Origin: Onstottus_A sp036505875
GTDB lineage: Bacteria; Acidobacteriota; Blastocatellia; UBA7656
Assembly: GCA_036505875.1 (NCBI GenBank)
Contig: DASXSR010000233.1
Span: 1-7,771, forward strand
Direction: 5' to 3'
DNA: 7,771 nt
The stretch's first letter is position 1; each line of letters opens with the position of its first letter. The notes below the pieces were generated by a model. It had not been told where the DNA came from and ran no database searches. It saw nothing but the letters and a program-made list of their open reading frames with translations. Of this stretch, positions 1-6,967 are shown one piece after another. Both the position numbers and the translations under genes were made by a program.

Positions 1-460
1 ACTGCCCGGGGTCGCCGGAATCTTTAACGATGTACTTATACTGTCGCTCTGCGGCGCGTACTTCAGTCTTTGTTACTTTCGAAGAAGCTACGGGCACAAG
101 CACCGGCCGCGATTGTGAGGATGCGATGTGACTTTGCAATCCGCCGGCTTCGGTTAGACTGCTCAGGACAAGGTCGTAGTTCCCGGACTGCAAAGCTGCG
201 TCCAGCTGATCGACGCCCATAACCGTGCGCGCCGACTTGTGGCCTACCTTCTTTAGCAATGTTCTAAGCGGTTCGACTCTCGCAACGTTGCCTGGAGCGG
301 TCGAAGGAATATAGATCAGGATTGACGCCGGGTGCTGAGTACGCTGAAACCTAACCCCGCGACCTATCCTGAGCGACTTATCACCGCATGCGAATGCTGC
401 CGTCAGGTTTAACAGCAGCATTGCAGCGATCATTCCCAACGCAAATATGGTTCTTCGCAT
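1..460 (-). CDS. Secreted receiver-like protein, 3' end outside window (partial)
   Basis: This reading frame is open from an ATG at 460 to the left edge (153 residues visible, no stop in the window). A strong Shine-Dalgarno GGAGGG (468-473) sits 7 nt before the ATG. Residues 1-24 form a signal peptide: a basic MRR start, a hydrophobic core, then AFA before Cys25. The Cys could suggest a lipoprotein, but the lipobox is poor (Ala at -3), so ordinary signal peptidase cleavage is as likely. The rest alternates strands and helices like a CheY-type receiver: a strand at 45-51, a helix around 62-72, the YDLVL strand at 95-99 and a RPVLVPV strand at 118-124. The residue where a receiver has its phosphoacceptor Asp is Ser101, so phosphotransfer is unlikely. 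I infer an exported, non-phosphorylatable receiver-like fold; its function is unknown. It has its own promoter downstream of the kinase gene. Confidence 0.8.
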   Translation of the reverse strand, partial: MRRTIFALGMIAAMLLLNLTAAFACGDKSLRIGRGVRFQRTQHPASILIYIPSTAPGNVARVEPLRTLLKKVGHKSARTVMGVDQLDAALQSGNYDLVLSSLTEAGGLQSHIASSQSRPVLVPVASSKVTKTEVRAAERQYKYIVKDSGDPGQ

Positions 461-508
461 CTGAGAACCCTCCTTTACTATCTTTTCCCCTGGAAAACTT
501 CACTGATC

Positions 509-565
509 TCTGGCGGAAGAACAAGCGGGTTGCATTGACGAACTCGCGTTGGTCACCCCGCCAGA
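509..565 (-). promoter_or_regulatory. Leader hairpin in 5' UTR of the receiver-like gene
   Basis: Within the predicted leader of the gene starting at 460, TCTGGCGG (minus strand, 565-558) is perfectly complementary to CCGCCAGA (516-509). Two further G-U pairs are possible on the inside, and the loop is about 41 nt. The stem lies about 50 nt upstream of the start codon and leaves the Shine-Dalgarno site free. It does not match a riboswitch class I recognise. An 8-bp stem could arise by chance in a leader of this size, so a regulatory role is only a possibility. Confidence 0.3.
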
Positions 566-584
566 TAACGCTAAACTGCGGCAA

Positions 585-613
585 ATACTACAGCCGCATA
601 AAAATGGAGTCAA
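585..613 (-). promoter_or_regulatory. Sigma-70-type promoter for the receiver-like gene
   Basis: On the minus strand TTGACT (613-608) and TAGTAT (590-585) are separated by exactly 17 nt. This is 5 of 6 matches to the -35 consensus and 4 of 6 to the -10. Transcription would begin near 578, giving a leader of about 118 nt before the ATG at 460. The element lies in the 260-bp gap after the kinase gene, which suggests the secreted protein can be expressed separately from the sigma/kinase operon. Confidence 0.6.
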
Positions 614-686
614 GAACTATCCTTTGCTTCCCATCCTTTAGGACGCGACGGCTTAGTAGAATAATTCAATTACTTTTACTTCGGCA

Positions 687-710
687 CTCACGGACCTTTT
701 GTCCATTGAG
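687..710 (-). terminator. Weak hairpin after kinase gene
   Basis: The arms CTCA/TGAG and GGAC/GTCC, interrupted by a small bulge (C opposite AT), enclose a CTTTT loop and begin 11 nt after the kinase stop codon. No uridine tract follows on the minus strand, so this is at best a weak or factor-dependent terminator. The remaining gap from 614 to 686 is AT-rich and shows no gene. Confidence 0.25.
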
Positions 711-720
711 TTATGATTTC

Positions 721-3660
721 TTACTTCAACCCCTCTACGAGAAACAACCGATCCAGTTTACTCCAATACGTGTAGACGTATGATCTGCCGTCCGGGGTAA
801 TCTTGATGCCCCCAGGTTTAACTTCCAGATCCATCAGACCAACCGGGTCCGGTACAATATGATCTTTCCAGAGTTTTCGCCGGCCATCAGTTAGCTCAAT
901 CCGATAAATCTGAACGTCGGAATCATCAGGCCCGCGCACGTAAACAGCCCGCCCATCAGCAGTCCATTGAATAGGGACTTCGCCCAGATCCAGGCCACTA
1001 ATCGGAGTTGCTGCCGTGCCAGTCGTGGGCGCGACGTAGTATCGGCCATCAGGCGCCCAGGTTAGCAGACGCTTCCCCTCCGGAGAGACAAGGAGTGCAA
1101 TGACTCCCTCGTCTGTAATAGGGTTAATCTGCCCGCTTGATACATCCTGAATATAAGAGCGCTGGCTGTGGCCCTCCGCGATACCAGTGAATAGAATTCT
1201 GTTCCCATCAGGAAACCACGTAGCATAGTAAAATTCCGCGATATTGCCGCGCGGGAGCGCCTGTTGTTCTCCCGCTCCGGTTGGAAGAAGGACGAGTTGC
1301 GGAGGAGGTCCCTCTTGCAGCGCGATAGCCCATTTACCGTCAGGTGAAAGTGCAAGGGCTTTTCCCTGGCCGATGCGAAATGGGTCGTTTGATCCGTCCA
1401 GCTTTCGAAGGTACGTATAAGGAGTAGTATGTGATGGCGAGTGCCATTCATAAAAAAGCAGCATCTTTCCATCAGCCGAAATGTCAGCCGAGGTGGACCA
1501 ATTAAACCAGGATAGATCTACCTCTTTCTGAGAGCCGGCGCTGAAAGCCATCATGCGGCTCCCCCCGCCCTGTACCTTAGACACGAGTGCCCGCCCGTCA
1601 CGAAACGTATCGTGGATAAAGAGTGCCCCCTCCTCCGTTTGCATTGATCGCTCGCGACCGGAGAGCGTGACTGCCCGTAGCTTTCCTTGTCCTCGGGCGT
1701 GGAGTATCTCTGCGGAATACCATATCTCGTCACCAGTCGGCGACCAGGAGAGATTTCTGGTTCCGGGGGTTTCGGACAATACTCTTGTTTGGCGAGTCAG
1801 ATCCACAACCATTACCAATCCTTCGATCTGACCCAAAACTGGATGATCGATGAACGCGACAAGGTCTCCCTTCGGCGATACGCGAATAGAGCCAATCCAC
1901 CCCAGAGGTCTTGTATACAAGATATTACCGATAGGGTACTCAAGCTGGTATTTCTCATCTACCACGCGGACTATTGCCAACTCTTTGCCGTCAGGAGACC
2001 AGTCTGCTTCATAAACGTTGTCAGCTATCTCGCGCGGGGTACCTCCTACCACCGGCACCCGTGCAAGCGTTCCGTTGTGGCATTCGCCCCAGTCAAGTTC
2101 ACAATCAAGCAGGATTGCCATTTCCCCGGTGGGTGAAATTGACTTGATGTCCCCGTGCAGCTTGAGCGAGCCGGACTCCGGACTCTCCAATCGGCTGGTA
2201 AAGAGTTCGATCGGCCGTCCGCCGAATGCCGCTCCGTAGACGACTGTTTGTCCATCTGGTGGGACGAATCTGGCCGAAGTTATAGTGCCCCTTCGGAAAG
2301 TGAGTTGTCGAAATGAGGGCCTGGAAGAAGTCGCTTGCCTCAGACCCGCGAAGAACGATACGACCGAGAAAACCGCAATGACGACAACGGCTGCTCCGAT
2401 TGTCATCCAATTAAGAATAAATCTTCGCTTGCGTCCTTCACTCTCGATAATCAGGGTGCGCGGGTCCGCGGACGTTCGGGCGACGTTGCTATCAGCACCG
2501 ACAGAATCTGTTTGTGCCGCCGAATCCTGCATAACCTCGTCGGAGCGTCTAGATGGAATGTCCTCCAGCTTAGCCTGGCTTTGTAATTCTTGGGCCAGCC
2601 GCTTCAAATCGATTTGCAACTCCCTGATTGTCTGATATCGCTCTTCGCGGTCTTTGGCCAGCGCTTTCTTCATCACCCACTCGAGCTCCGCAGGCACTCT
2701 TCGGGAGTATTGTTTAAGTGGCACAGGCTCTTCCTTCAGTATCGCGGCTATCACATCGCTCACGGTTGTACCGTCAAACGGCGCTCGGCCGGCAACCATC
2801 TCGTAGAGCACTACGCCGAGGCTGAAGATGTCGCTTCTCGAATCCACGGCAAGCCCTCGCGCTTGCTCCGGCGACATGTAGGTGACCGTGCCCATCACCA
2901 ACCCGGCTTCGGTGGTAACTCTGGCAAGCGTTGATGCTTCATCATCGGGGTCGAGCGATTGCACCCTGGTCAGCTTGGCAAGCCCGAAGTCCAACACTTT
3001 CACCAGACCATCCGGGCGGAGCATGATGTTTTCGGGTTTGATGTCCCGATGCGCGATACCTGCCTTATGTGCCGCTCCCAACGCTGCCGTCACTTGGATC
3101 GCGACATCCAGCGCCTCCCGCAATCTGATCTTCGCCGACGTCATCTGCTGGCGGAGAGTCTGACCTTCAATGAATTCGGTGACTATGAAGTGCGCATCGC
3201 CCAGTTGCCCGATCTCATGAACGGTCACTATGTTGGGATGATTGAGCATCGAAGCTGCACGAGCTTCTTGCTCGAAGCGCTGCAACCGCTCCGGGTCTTG
3301 AGAGAAATGCGCCGGCAGCATCTTGAGCGCGACGCGGCGACCCAATCGAGTGTCTTGCGCGAGATATACTTCCCCCATCCCTCCCGCCCCGAGCAAGTCA
3401 ACTATCTTATAAGGGCCAACCACTTGCCCTTCTGCTAATATGGTCGGCTTCTCGGCAATCAGGTCGGCGGCAAGGTCTGCGGCGGGCGCTTCGATGAAGC
3501 TCTCTGCCTGCTGGTGTGAGGTCAGCAGCGATTCGACTTCTTCGCGCAGCGATTCGTCGCCGCCACAGACTCTGCTCAGGAAGGCGGCGCGCCCTGAAGG
3601 CTCCTGTTCAAGGGCGGCGTGGAACAGGTCATCCATTTCTTTCCACCGTTCAGCTTTCAT
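721..3660 (-). CDS. Membrane Ser/Thr protein kinase with C-terminal PD40 beta-propeller
   Basis: A 979-residue PknB-type (Hanks) Ser/Thr kinase. Residues 1-70 are a helical N-terminal segment. The kinase domain spans about 83-355 and is intact: glycine loop GAGGMG (91-96), catalytic Lys113 in VALK, helix C Glu132, HRD at 204-206 with Asp206, Asn211, DFG at 224-226, an activation loop with Thr249/Thr250, the SPE motif at 263-265, and Arg341. A charged linker (356-413) leads to one membrane helix (about 418-440). The rest (about 450-979) is a TolB/WD40-like propeller with repeated PDG-type blade motifs near 554, 594, 639, 727, 771, 815, 858, 899 and 954. By topology the kinase is cytoplasmic and the propeller exported, so it probably acts as an envelope sensor. 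The ATG at 3660 overlaps the sigma gene by 11 nt and has GGGAG 4 nt upstream inside that gene, indicating translational coupling. The sigma factor is the obvious candidate substrate (inference). Confidence 0.95.
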   Translation of the reverse strand: MKAERWKEMDDLFHAALEQEPSGRAAFLSRVCGGDESLREEVESLLTSHQQAESFIEAPAADLAADLIAEKPTILAEGQVVGPYKIVDLLGAGGMGEVYLAQDTRLGRRVALKMLPAHFSQDPERLQRFEQEARAASMLNHPNIVTVHEIGQLGDAHFIVTEFIEGQTLRQQMTSAKIRLREALDVAIQVTAALGAAHKAGIAHRDIKPENIMLRPDGLVKVLDFGLAKLTRVQSLDPDDEASTLARVTTEAGLVMGTVTYMSPEQARGLAVDSRSDIFSLGVVLYEMVAGRAPFDGTTVSDVIAAILKEEPVPLKQYSRRVPAELEWVMKKALAKDREERYQTIRELQIDLKRLAQELQSQAKLEDIPSRRSDEVMQDSAAQTDSVGADSNVARTSADPRTLIIESEGRKRRFILNWMTIGAAVVVIAVFSVVSFFAGLRQATSSRPSFRQLTFRRGTITSARFVPPDGQTVVYGAAFGGRPIELFTSRLESPESGSLKLHGDIKSISPTGEMAILLDCELDWGECHNGTLARVPVVGGTPREIADNVYEADWSPDGKELAIVRVVDEKYQLEYPIGNILYTRPLGWIGSIRVSPKGDLVAFIDHPVLGQIEGLVMVVDLTRQTRVLSETPGTRNLSWSPTGDEIWYSAEILHARGQGKLRAVTLSGRERSMQTEEGALFIHDTFRDGRALVSKVQGGGSRMMAFSAGSQKEVDLSWFNWSTSADISADGKMLLFYEWHSPSHTTPYTYLRKLDGSNDPFRIGQGKALALSPDGKWAIALQEGPPPQLVLLPTGAGEQQALPRGNIAEFYYATWFPDGNRILFTGIAEGHSQRSYIQDVSSGQINPITDEGVIALLVSPEGKRLLTWAPDGRYYVAPTTGTAATPISGLDLGEVPIQWTADGRAVYVRGPDDSDVQIYRIELTDGRRKLWKDHIVPDPVGLMDLEVKPGGIKITPDGRSYVYTYWSKLDRLFLVEGLK

Positions 3661-4234
3661 TCTGCTCCCTTTTGCTGATTTCGCGGTGCAGCCAGGCTTT
3701 GGCTAGTGTCCAATCGCGCATGACCGTGCCGGGCGATACTCCCAATACCTCAGCCGTCTCATCGATGCTCAACCCGCCGAAGAACCGCATTTCGACTATC
3801 TGACTCTTTCTTTGGTCAATCTCTGCCAGCGCACTCAGCGCGTCGTCGAGTGCTACGACCTCAGCGGCTCGCGCTTCAGATACGATCATCGCTTCATCGA
3901 GCGATGCCTTCTTCGCCCCGCCTCCGCGCTTAGCATAGTGACGACCTCGCGCGTAGTCAACCAGAATGCGTCGCATCATCTGCGAGGCTATCCCGAAGAA
4001 GTGCGCGCGGTTCTGCCACCTTACGCTTCGCTGATCGACCAGTCTGACGAAGGCTTCATTGACTAACGCGGATGTTTGCAGCGTGTGACCGGGACGTTCG
4101 CGGTTCATGTACAGGTGAGCCAACTTGTGCAGCTCGTCGTAGACCAGCGGCATCAGCTTATCAAGTGCCGCTTTATTTCCGTCGCTCCAATCCAAGAGCA
4201 ACCGGGTGACTTCATCCTGAGAGGAAACGGTCAT
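3650..4234 (-). CDS. ECF sigma factor, TIGR02999-like (Sigma70_ECF)
   Basis: A 194-residue extracytoplasmic-function sigma factor, the usual length for this family. Region 2 covers about 20-97 (region 2.2 around QTSALVNEAF at 53-62, region 2.3/2.4 around WQNRAHFFGIASQMMRRILVD). A basic linker (RGRHYAKRGGGAKKA) follows, and region 4 spans about 132-188 with a helix-turn-helix at LSIDETAEVLGVSPGTV (155-171). ATG 4234 was chosen because GGAG lies 5 nt upstream and the protein then matches family length. The open frame extends upstream to 4435, but that 67-residue extension is not sigma-like. Where common ECF factors have an acidic DAED-type motif in region 2.2, this one has Gln53-Thr54-Ser55-Ala56. 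In kinase-linked ECF factors such as Vibrio parahaemolyticus EcfP, phosphorylation in this region supplies the missing charge. The partner kinase gene overlaps the 3' end, and no anti-sigma gene is seen. Confidence 0.93.
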   Translation of the reverse strand: MTVSSQDEVTRLLLDWSDGNKAALDKLMPLVYDELHKLAHLYMNRERPGHTLQTSALVNEAFVRLVDQRSVRWQNRAHFFGIASQMMRRILVDYARGRHYAKRGGGAKKASLDEAMIVSEARAAEVVALDDALSALAEIDQRKSQIVEMRFFGGLSIDETAEVLGVSPGTVMRDWTLAKAWLHREISKREQNES

Positions 4235-4409
4235 AACAACTCCGCTCGCGTGATCGATGAAGTATAGGTAACGCAGATAATACCACCATCTTTTGCGGGC
4301 GGCTATCTGCTCAAAGAATCCCTTTCTCCTTAGAGGTTCAGGTTGGGTTTCTCGCGTGAGTAGATGGAGCAGGAAAAATGCTCGCTCGCTGCACAGAGAA
4401 AGAGGATTT
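4235..4409. promoter_or_regulatory. Divergent promoter region between sigma operon and propeller gene
   Basis: This 175-bp gap separates the divergent starts at 4234 (minus) and 4410 (plus), so it must hold promoters for both unless they are read from further away. For the sigma gene the best candidate is an extended -10, TGG-TATTAT on the minus strand (4285-4277), giving a leader of about 36 nt. TATACT (4266-4261) is an alternative. Neither has a good TTGACA-like -35 at 16-18 nt. No convincing housekeeping promoter is visible for the plus-strand gene, which would fit use of an alternative sigma factor, possibly the neighbouring one, but this is not demonstrated. Confidence 0.4.
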
Positions 4410-6017
4410 ATGAAAATCAAAACTCGATCATTCACCTTGACATTGATACTAACCGCAATGACCGCTTGGAATATCTCGCCGGCGGGGCCTTGGGTTCCGT
4501 CAGTGAGAGCGTCGCGCTGTGTAGCTTACGACGGGCAGCCTTCACGAGTAATCGCTAATGGAAAGATCATATACGTCAGCCAGAAGAGAGAAAACAACGC
4601 CGACACATACACGATTCATTCCATCAACCCGGATGGGAGTGATCACGTGCAGCTCACGTCCGGGCCAAAGGACTTTTCACCTGTGTGGTCGCCGGATGGT
4701 TCACAAATCGCCTTCATGCGCGGGCAGGGTCAGCGATATGAGATTGAACTGATGAACGCTGACGGAAGCGGCCAACGGAGTCTTACTCCTCCCGAGGAGT
4801 CCGACGTGTCTCCTGCCTGGTCTCCTGACGGAAAGCATTTGGTTTTTGTGCGGGGTGTGAAGGAAGGTGATCCCACTCATGGCCAGATTTTCACGATGAG
4901 TGCCGATGGAAGCAATCGCCGACGTCTGACTCATCCCGACGAATTTGACCATTCGCCCGTTTGGTCCCCGGATGGAGAGAAGATTGCTTTCCTGCGGTAT
5001 TCCAGGTACGGCGAGAGTCTTTTTGTAATCGAGGCGGACGGCGAGGAAAAGAGAATCGGCGGAATCATTTTTGGATTTTCGTGGTCGCCGGACGGCTCCA
5101 GCCTCGCCGTCAGCTCGTATGAGAGTCTCTACATCATCAACGCCGATGGAAGCGGGCTGAGGACGCTCACTGTTCCGCCGGTCAATAGCGCGTTTGATGT
5201 TGCATCTGACGCCCTGCCCGCCTGGTCGAGCGACGGTTCCAGAATCGCATTCACGCGATTCCTCGGCTGCAACATTGAACTGGTTGACTGCAAGAGCGAA
5301 CAGCTCTGGGTCGTCAACGCCGACGGCAGCAATCCCCGGCAGCTTTTAGACCGTCCCGTCAGCGCGTTGATCCCTTCGTGGTCGCCGGACAGCCATCAGA
5401 TTCTCTCTTGTGATACAGATCTTTTTGTCGTCGACGCCGACAAAGGCGGGATGACGAAGATCACGGACACAGATGACATCATTGAATTCAGCCCGTCCTG
5501 GCAGCCCATCGTCGTGAGCGGCTGCGCCGTCTCGGTCTCGGCGGTGGATGTCTCGTTCGAAGCTGAAGGAGGAACGGGCAGCATCGAAGTCACAGCCGCC
5601 AGCGACTGCGGTTGGACCGCCGTTAGCTACGTCGGCTGGATCAACATTACCCTGGGCGGCGGCGCAGGCAACGGGAGCGTTTCTTATTCAGTCGCGGCCA
5701 ACGACCGTAGCGGTTCGCGAACTGCACGGTTCATTGTTGCCGGCCACATCGTTACTGTCGCGCAAGCCGGAGCACCCGCTCGAATCTTCGGAGTTCGAGT
5801 CGAAGGCAAGCAACTCTTCGTTTTTGGTGAACGCTTCGATCCCGGGGCAGTGATATTGCTCAACGGCGAGGAGCAGATAACTAAGAACGACCACCGAGAT
5901 CCAAAGACTACGTTGATCGCGAAGAAGGCTGGCAAGAAGGTCAAACCCGGCGACAAGCTACAGGTGCGAAACCCGAACGGCCCCGTCTCGCCTGAGTTCA
6001 TTTTCGCTGGGGAATAG
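4410..6017 (+). CDS. Secreted PD40 beta-propeller protein with BACON and IPT/TIG domains
   Basis: A 535-residue exported protein. Residues 1-34 look like a signal peptide (MKIKTR, hydrophobic stretch, cleavage possibly after VRA). From about 47 to 366 is a TolB/PD40 propeller: WSPDG-type motifs recur at 93, 137, 185, 225, 272 and 324, alternating with NADGS-type turns at 72, 116, 164, 208, 244 and 303. Residues 370-454 form a BACON-like Ig domain (Cys372, Cys400, CGWTA, Trp410, GNGSVSYSVAAN, closing VTVAQAG). Residues 457-533 are an IPT/TIG-like domain ending QVRNPNGPVSPEFIF. No catalytic residues are recognised, so a binding or adhesion role is inferred. ATG 4410 was chosen because an AGAGGA ribosome site lies just upstream and the signal peptide begins there; the in-frame start at 4293 would bury it. 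It is transcribed divergently from the sigma/kinase operon. Confidence 0.9.
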   Translation: MKIKTRSFTLTLILTAMTAWNISPAGPWVPSVRASRCVAYDGQPSRVIANGKIIYVSQKRENNADTYTIHSINPDGSDHVQLTSGPKDFSPVWSPDGSQIAFMRGQGQRYEIELMNADGSGQRSLTPPEESDVSPAWSPDGKHLVFVRGVKEGDPTHGQIFTMSADGSNRRRLTHPDEFDHSPVWSPDGEKIAFLRYSRYGESLFVIEADGEEKRIGGIIFGFSWSPDGSSLAVSSYESLYIINADGSGLRTLTVPPVNSAFDVASDALPAWSSDGSRIAFTRFLGCNIELVDCKSEQLWVVNADGSNPRQLLDRPVSALIPSWSPDSHQILSCDTDLFVVDADKGGMTKITDTDDIIEFSPSWQPIVVSGCAVSVSAVDVSFEAEGGTGSIEVTAASDCGWTAVSYVGWINITLGGGAGNGSVSYSVAANDRSGSRTARFIVAGHIVTVAQAGAPARIFGVRVEGKQLFVFGERFDPGAVILLNGEEQITKNDHRDPKTTLIAKKAGKKVKPGDKLQVRNPNGPVSPEFIFAGE

Positions 6018-6049
6018 TAACCTACCCAAATATCTGCTTCTGCAATGAC

Positions 6050-6081
6050 GGCTGAGGATTGACTGACCTTCATCCTCAGCC
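6050..6081 (+). terminator. Perfect 10-bp inverted repeat after the propeller gene
   Basis: GGCTGAGGAT (6050-6059) and ATCCTCAGCC (6072-6081) form a perfect 10-bp stem with a 12-nt loop, 32 nt after the stop codon at 6017. The following bases, CAATTTCCC, give only a short T-run, so it may end transcription weakly or stabilise the mRNA 3' end. Position and stem quality favour a terminator-like role. Confidence 0.5.
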
Positions 6082-6192
6082 CAATTTCCCAAGTTGAAAA
6101 TCGCGAGCGTCGTTAGAGGTTTTCTTCGCATTTACCGCGTGTCTAGGTGTCGCGCCAAAGCGCTGTCCGCTAGTAACGGAAGGGAGGGCTAT

Positions 6193-6693
6193 ATGAAACG
6201 AGAAGGTGTCACCGGTCCCCGGGGAAGCAACGCGATCACGGTCGCTCACAGGACGGTTCCATCCTTGATACTGCTTGTTTTTCTTTTGTCGCTCGCGCTT
6301 CCGCGGCAGCTCAACGCACACGGCAGAGAGGACTCGCGGTCAGGCGCTCTACTGTCAACGAAACAACGCCAAAGGATACAAGGTTCATCTCGATCACAGC
6401 TCTCGGCAATTGGGGCGCAACATGTCGGCTCTGAAGCGACCGATCAATCCCAAACCTCGGCGGAAACCGCTGACGGCGCCATCCGCGAAGTAATCCCCGA
6501 CAAGGATGGCACGCCCGTAGAAATCTCTGAGGACCGCGAGTACCGAGGCGAAGCAAATGCCTTGCGCTATCTGCTCGACCTAATCCGTAAGGAAAGCCTC
6601 CGACGCTCGCTTTTCAACGAAATAAGGCAGGCCATCAATCTCTACGCGAACGGTTTCAACGAGCGTTTTATTCAAGCCGCTCACGAGTTGTAG
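6193..6693 (+). CDS. Small secreted hypothetical protein
   Basis: A 166-residue protein that I do not recognise. ATG 6193 is preceded by a near-perfect ribosome site AGGGAGG (6181-6187) at 5 nt spacing; the in-frame ATG at 6094 lacks one. Residues 1-42 form a long signal peptide with a hydrophobic core at about 22-37 and likely cleavage after LNA. The mature part begins with a polar, Ser/Gln-rich, probably disordered region (about 45-95) and an acidic stretch. It ends in amphipathic helices (about 117-166: ANALRYLLDLIRKE, RRSLFNEIRQAINLYA). No enzymatic motif is visible. The stop codon at 6691 falls inside the start of a degenerate copy of the upstream propeller gene, read in another frame. 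The C-terminus may therefore have been altered by that rearrangement. The signal peptide and ribosome site support a real gene. Confidence 0.65.
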   Translation: MKREGVTGPRGSNAITVAHRTVPSLILLVFLLSLALPRQLNAHGREDSRSGALLSTKQRQRIQGSSRSQLSAIGAQHVGSEATDQSQTSAETADGAIREVIPDKDGTPVEISEDREYRGEANALRYLLDLIRKESLRRSLFNEIRQAINLYANGFNERFIQAAHEL

Positions 6694-6967
6694 CAAACGG
6701 AAAGATCGCATACTTCCGCGAAGTTAGTGAAAACAACGGAGCGCATCGGTGTCGGGCAAACATCTTATAGTCCGTGGTGAAAACTTCGAGCTTGGCGCGG
6801 TGATATTGTTGAACGGGGTACAAGAGAGGACTGTAAGCGATAGCCAGAGCCCGAAAACTACATTGATCGGCAAGAAAGTTGGGAAGCGGATCCAACCTGG
6901 CGACAAGCTTCAGGTGCGAAACTCCAACGGCGCGATCTCGGAGGAATTCATTTTCGCGGGCCCATGA
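6681..6967 (+). pseudogene. Truncated remnant of a PD40-IPT gene paralogous to 4410-6017
   Basis: From 6681 one frame reads SRVVANGKIAYFREVSENN, matching SRVIANGKIIYVSQKRENN of the propeller protein (residues 45-63). About 5-10 nt later the match jumps to the C-terminal IPT domain in a different frame (6749-6967). There, about 46 of 72 residues are identical to residues 464-535 of the intact protein, including GAVILLNG, KTTLI, PGDKLQVRN and FIFAG. The signal peptide, nearly the whole propeller and the BACON domain are missing, equal to roughly 1.2 kb in the intact copy. The first frame stops at a TAG soon after the junction (6768-6770). A shared CGGAG near both breakpoints (6737-6741 here) could mark the deletion point. 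A GTG at 6749 with GGAG 7 nt upstream could in principle express the IPT domain alone, without a signal peptide. I regard it as decayed. Confidence 0.8.

Noticed and set aside
388..783. Plus-strand ORF of 131 codons across the gap after the kinase gene
   Set aside because: It runs antisense to the ends of two supported genes, has no ribosome site or recognisable composition, and covers the promoter and leader of the receiver-like gene.
2959..3438. Plus-strand ORF of 159 codons opposite the kinase domain
   Set aside because: It is antisense to strongly conserved kinase motifs, and its openness is explained by the codon use of the kinase.
4235..4435. N-terminal extension of the sigma factor to an upstream ATG at 4435
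   Set aside because: The extra 67 residues are not sigma-like, overlap the divergent gene's start, and the ATG at 4234 has a good ribosome site and yields family length.
5684..6073. Minus-strand ORF opposite the BACON/IPT region
   Set aside because: The plus-strand frame carries clear domains; this is a shadow, as is the similar minus-strand frame at 6668-6991.
6059..6087. Promoter with TTGACT at 6059 as -35 for the small secreted gene
   Set aside because: At 17 nt spacing the -10 would be CAATTT (2 of 6 matches), and the element lies within the hairpin stem and loop. TTGAAA at 6094 also lacks a usable -10.
6749..6967. Stand-alone 72-residue IPT-domain gene from GTG 6749
   Set aside because: It lacks a signal peptide, which an extracellular-type domain would need, and it lies directly after the N-terminal remnant of the same parent gene, so decay is the simpler reading. 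Expression cannot be excluded.
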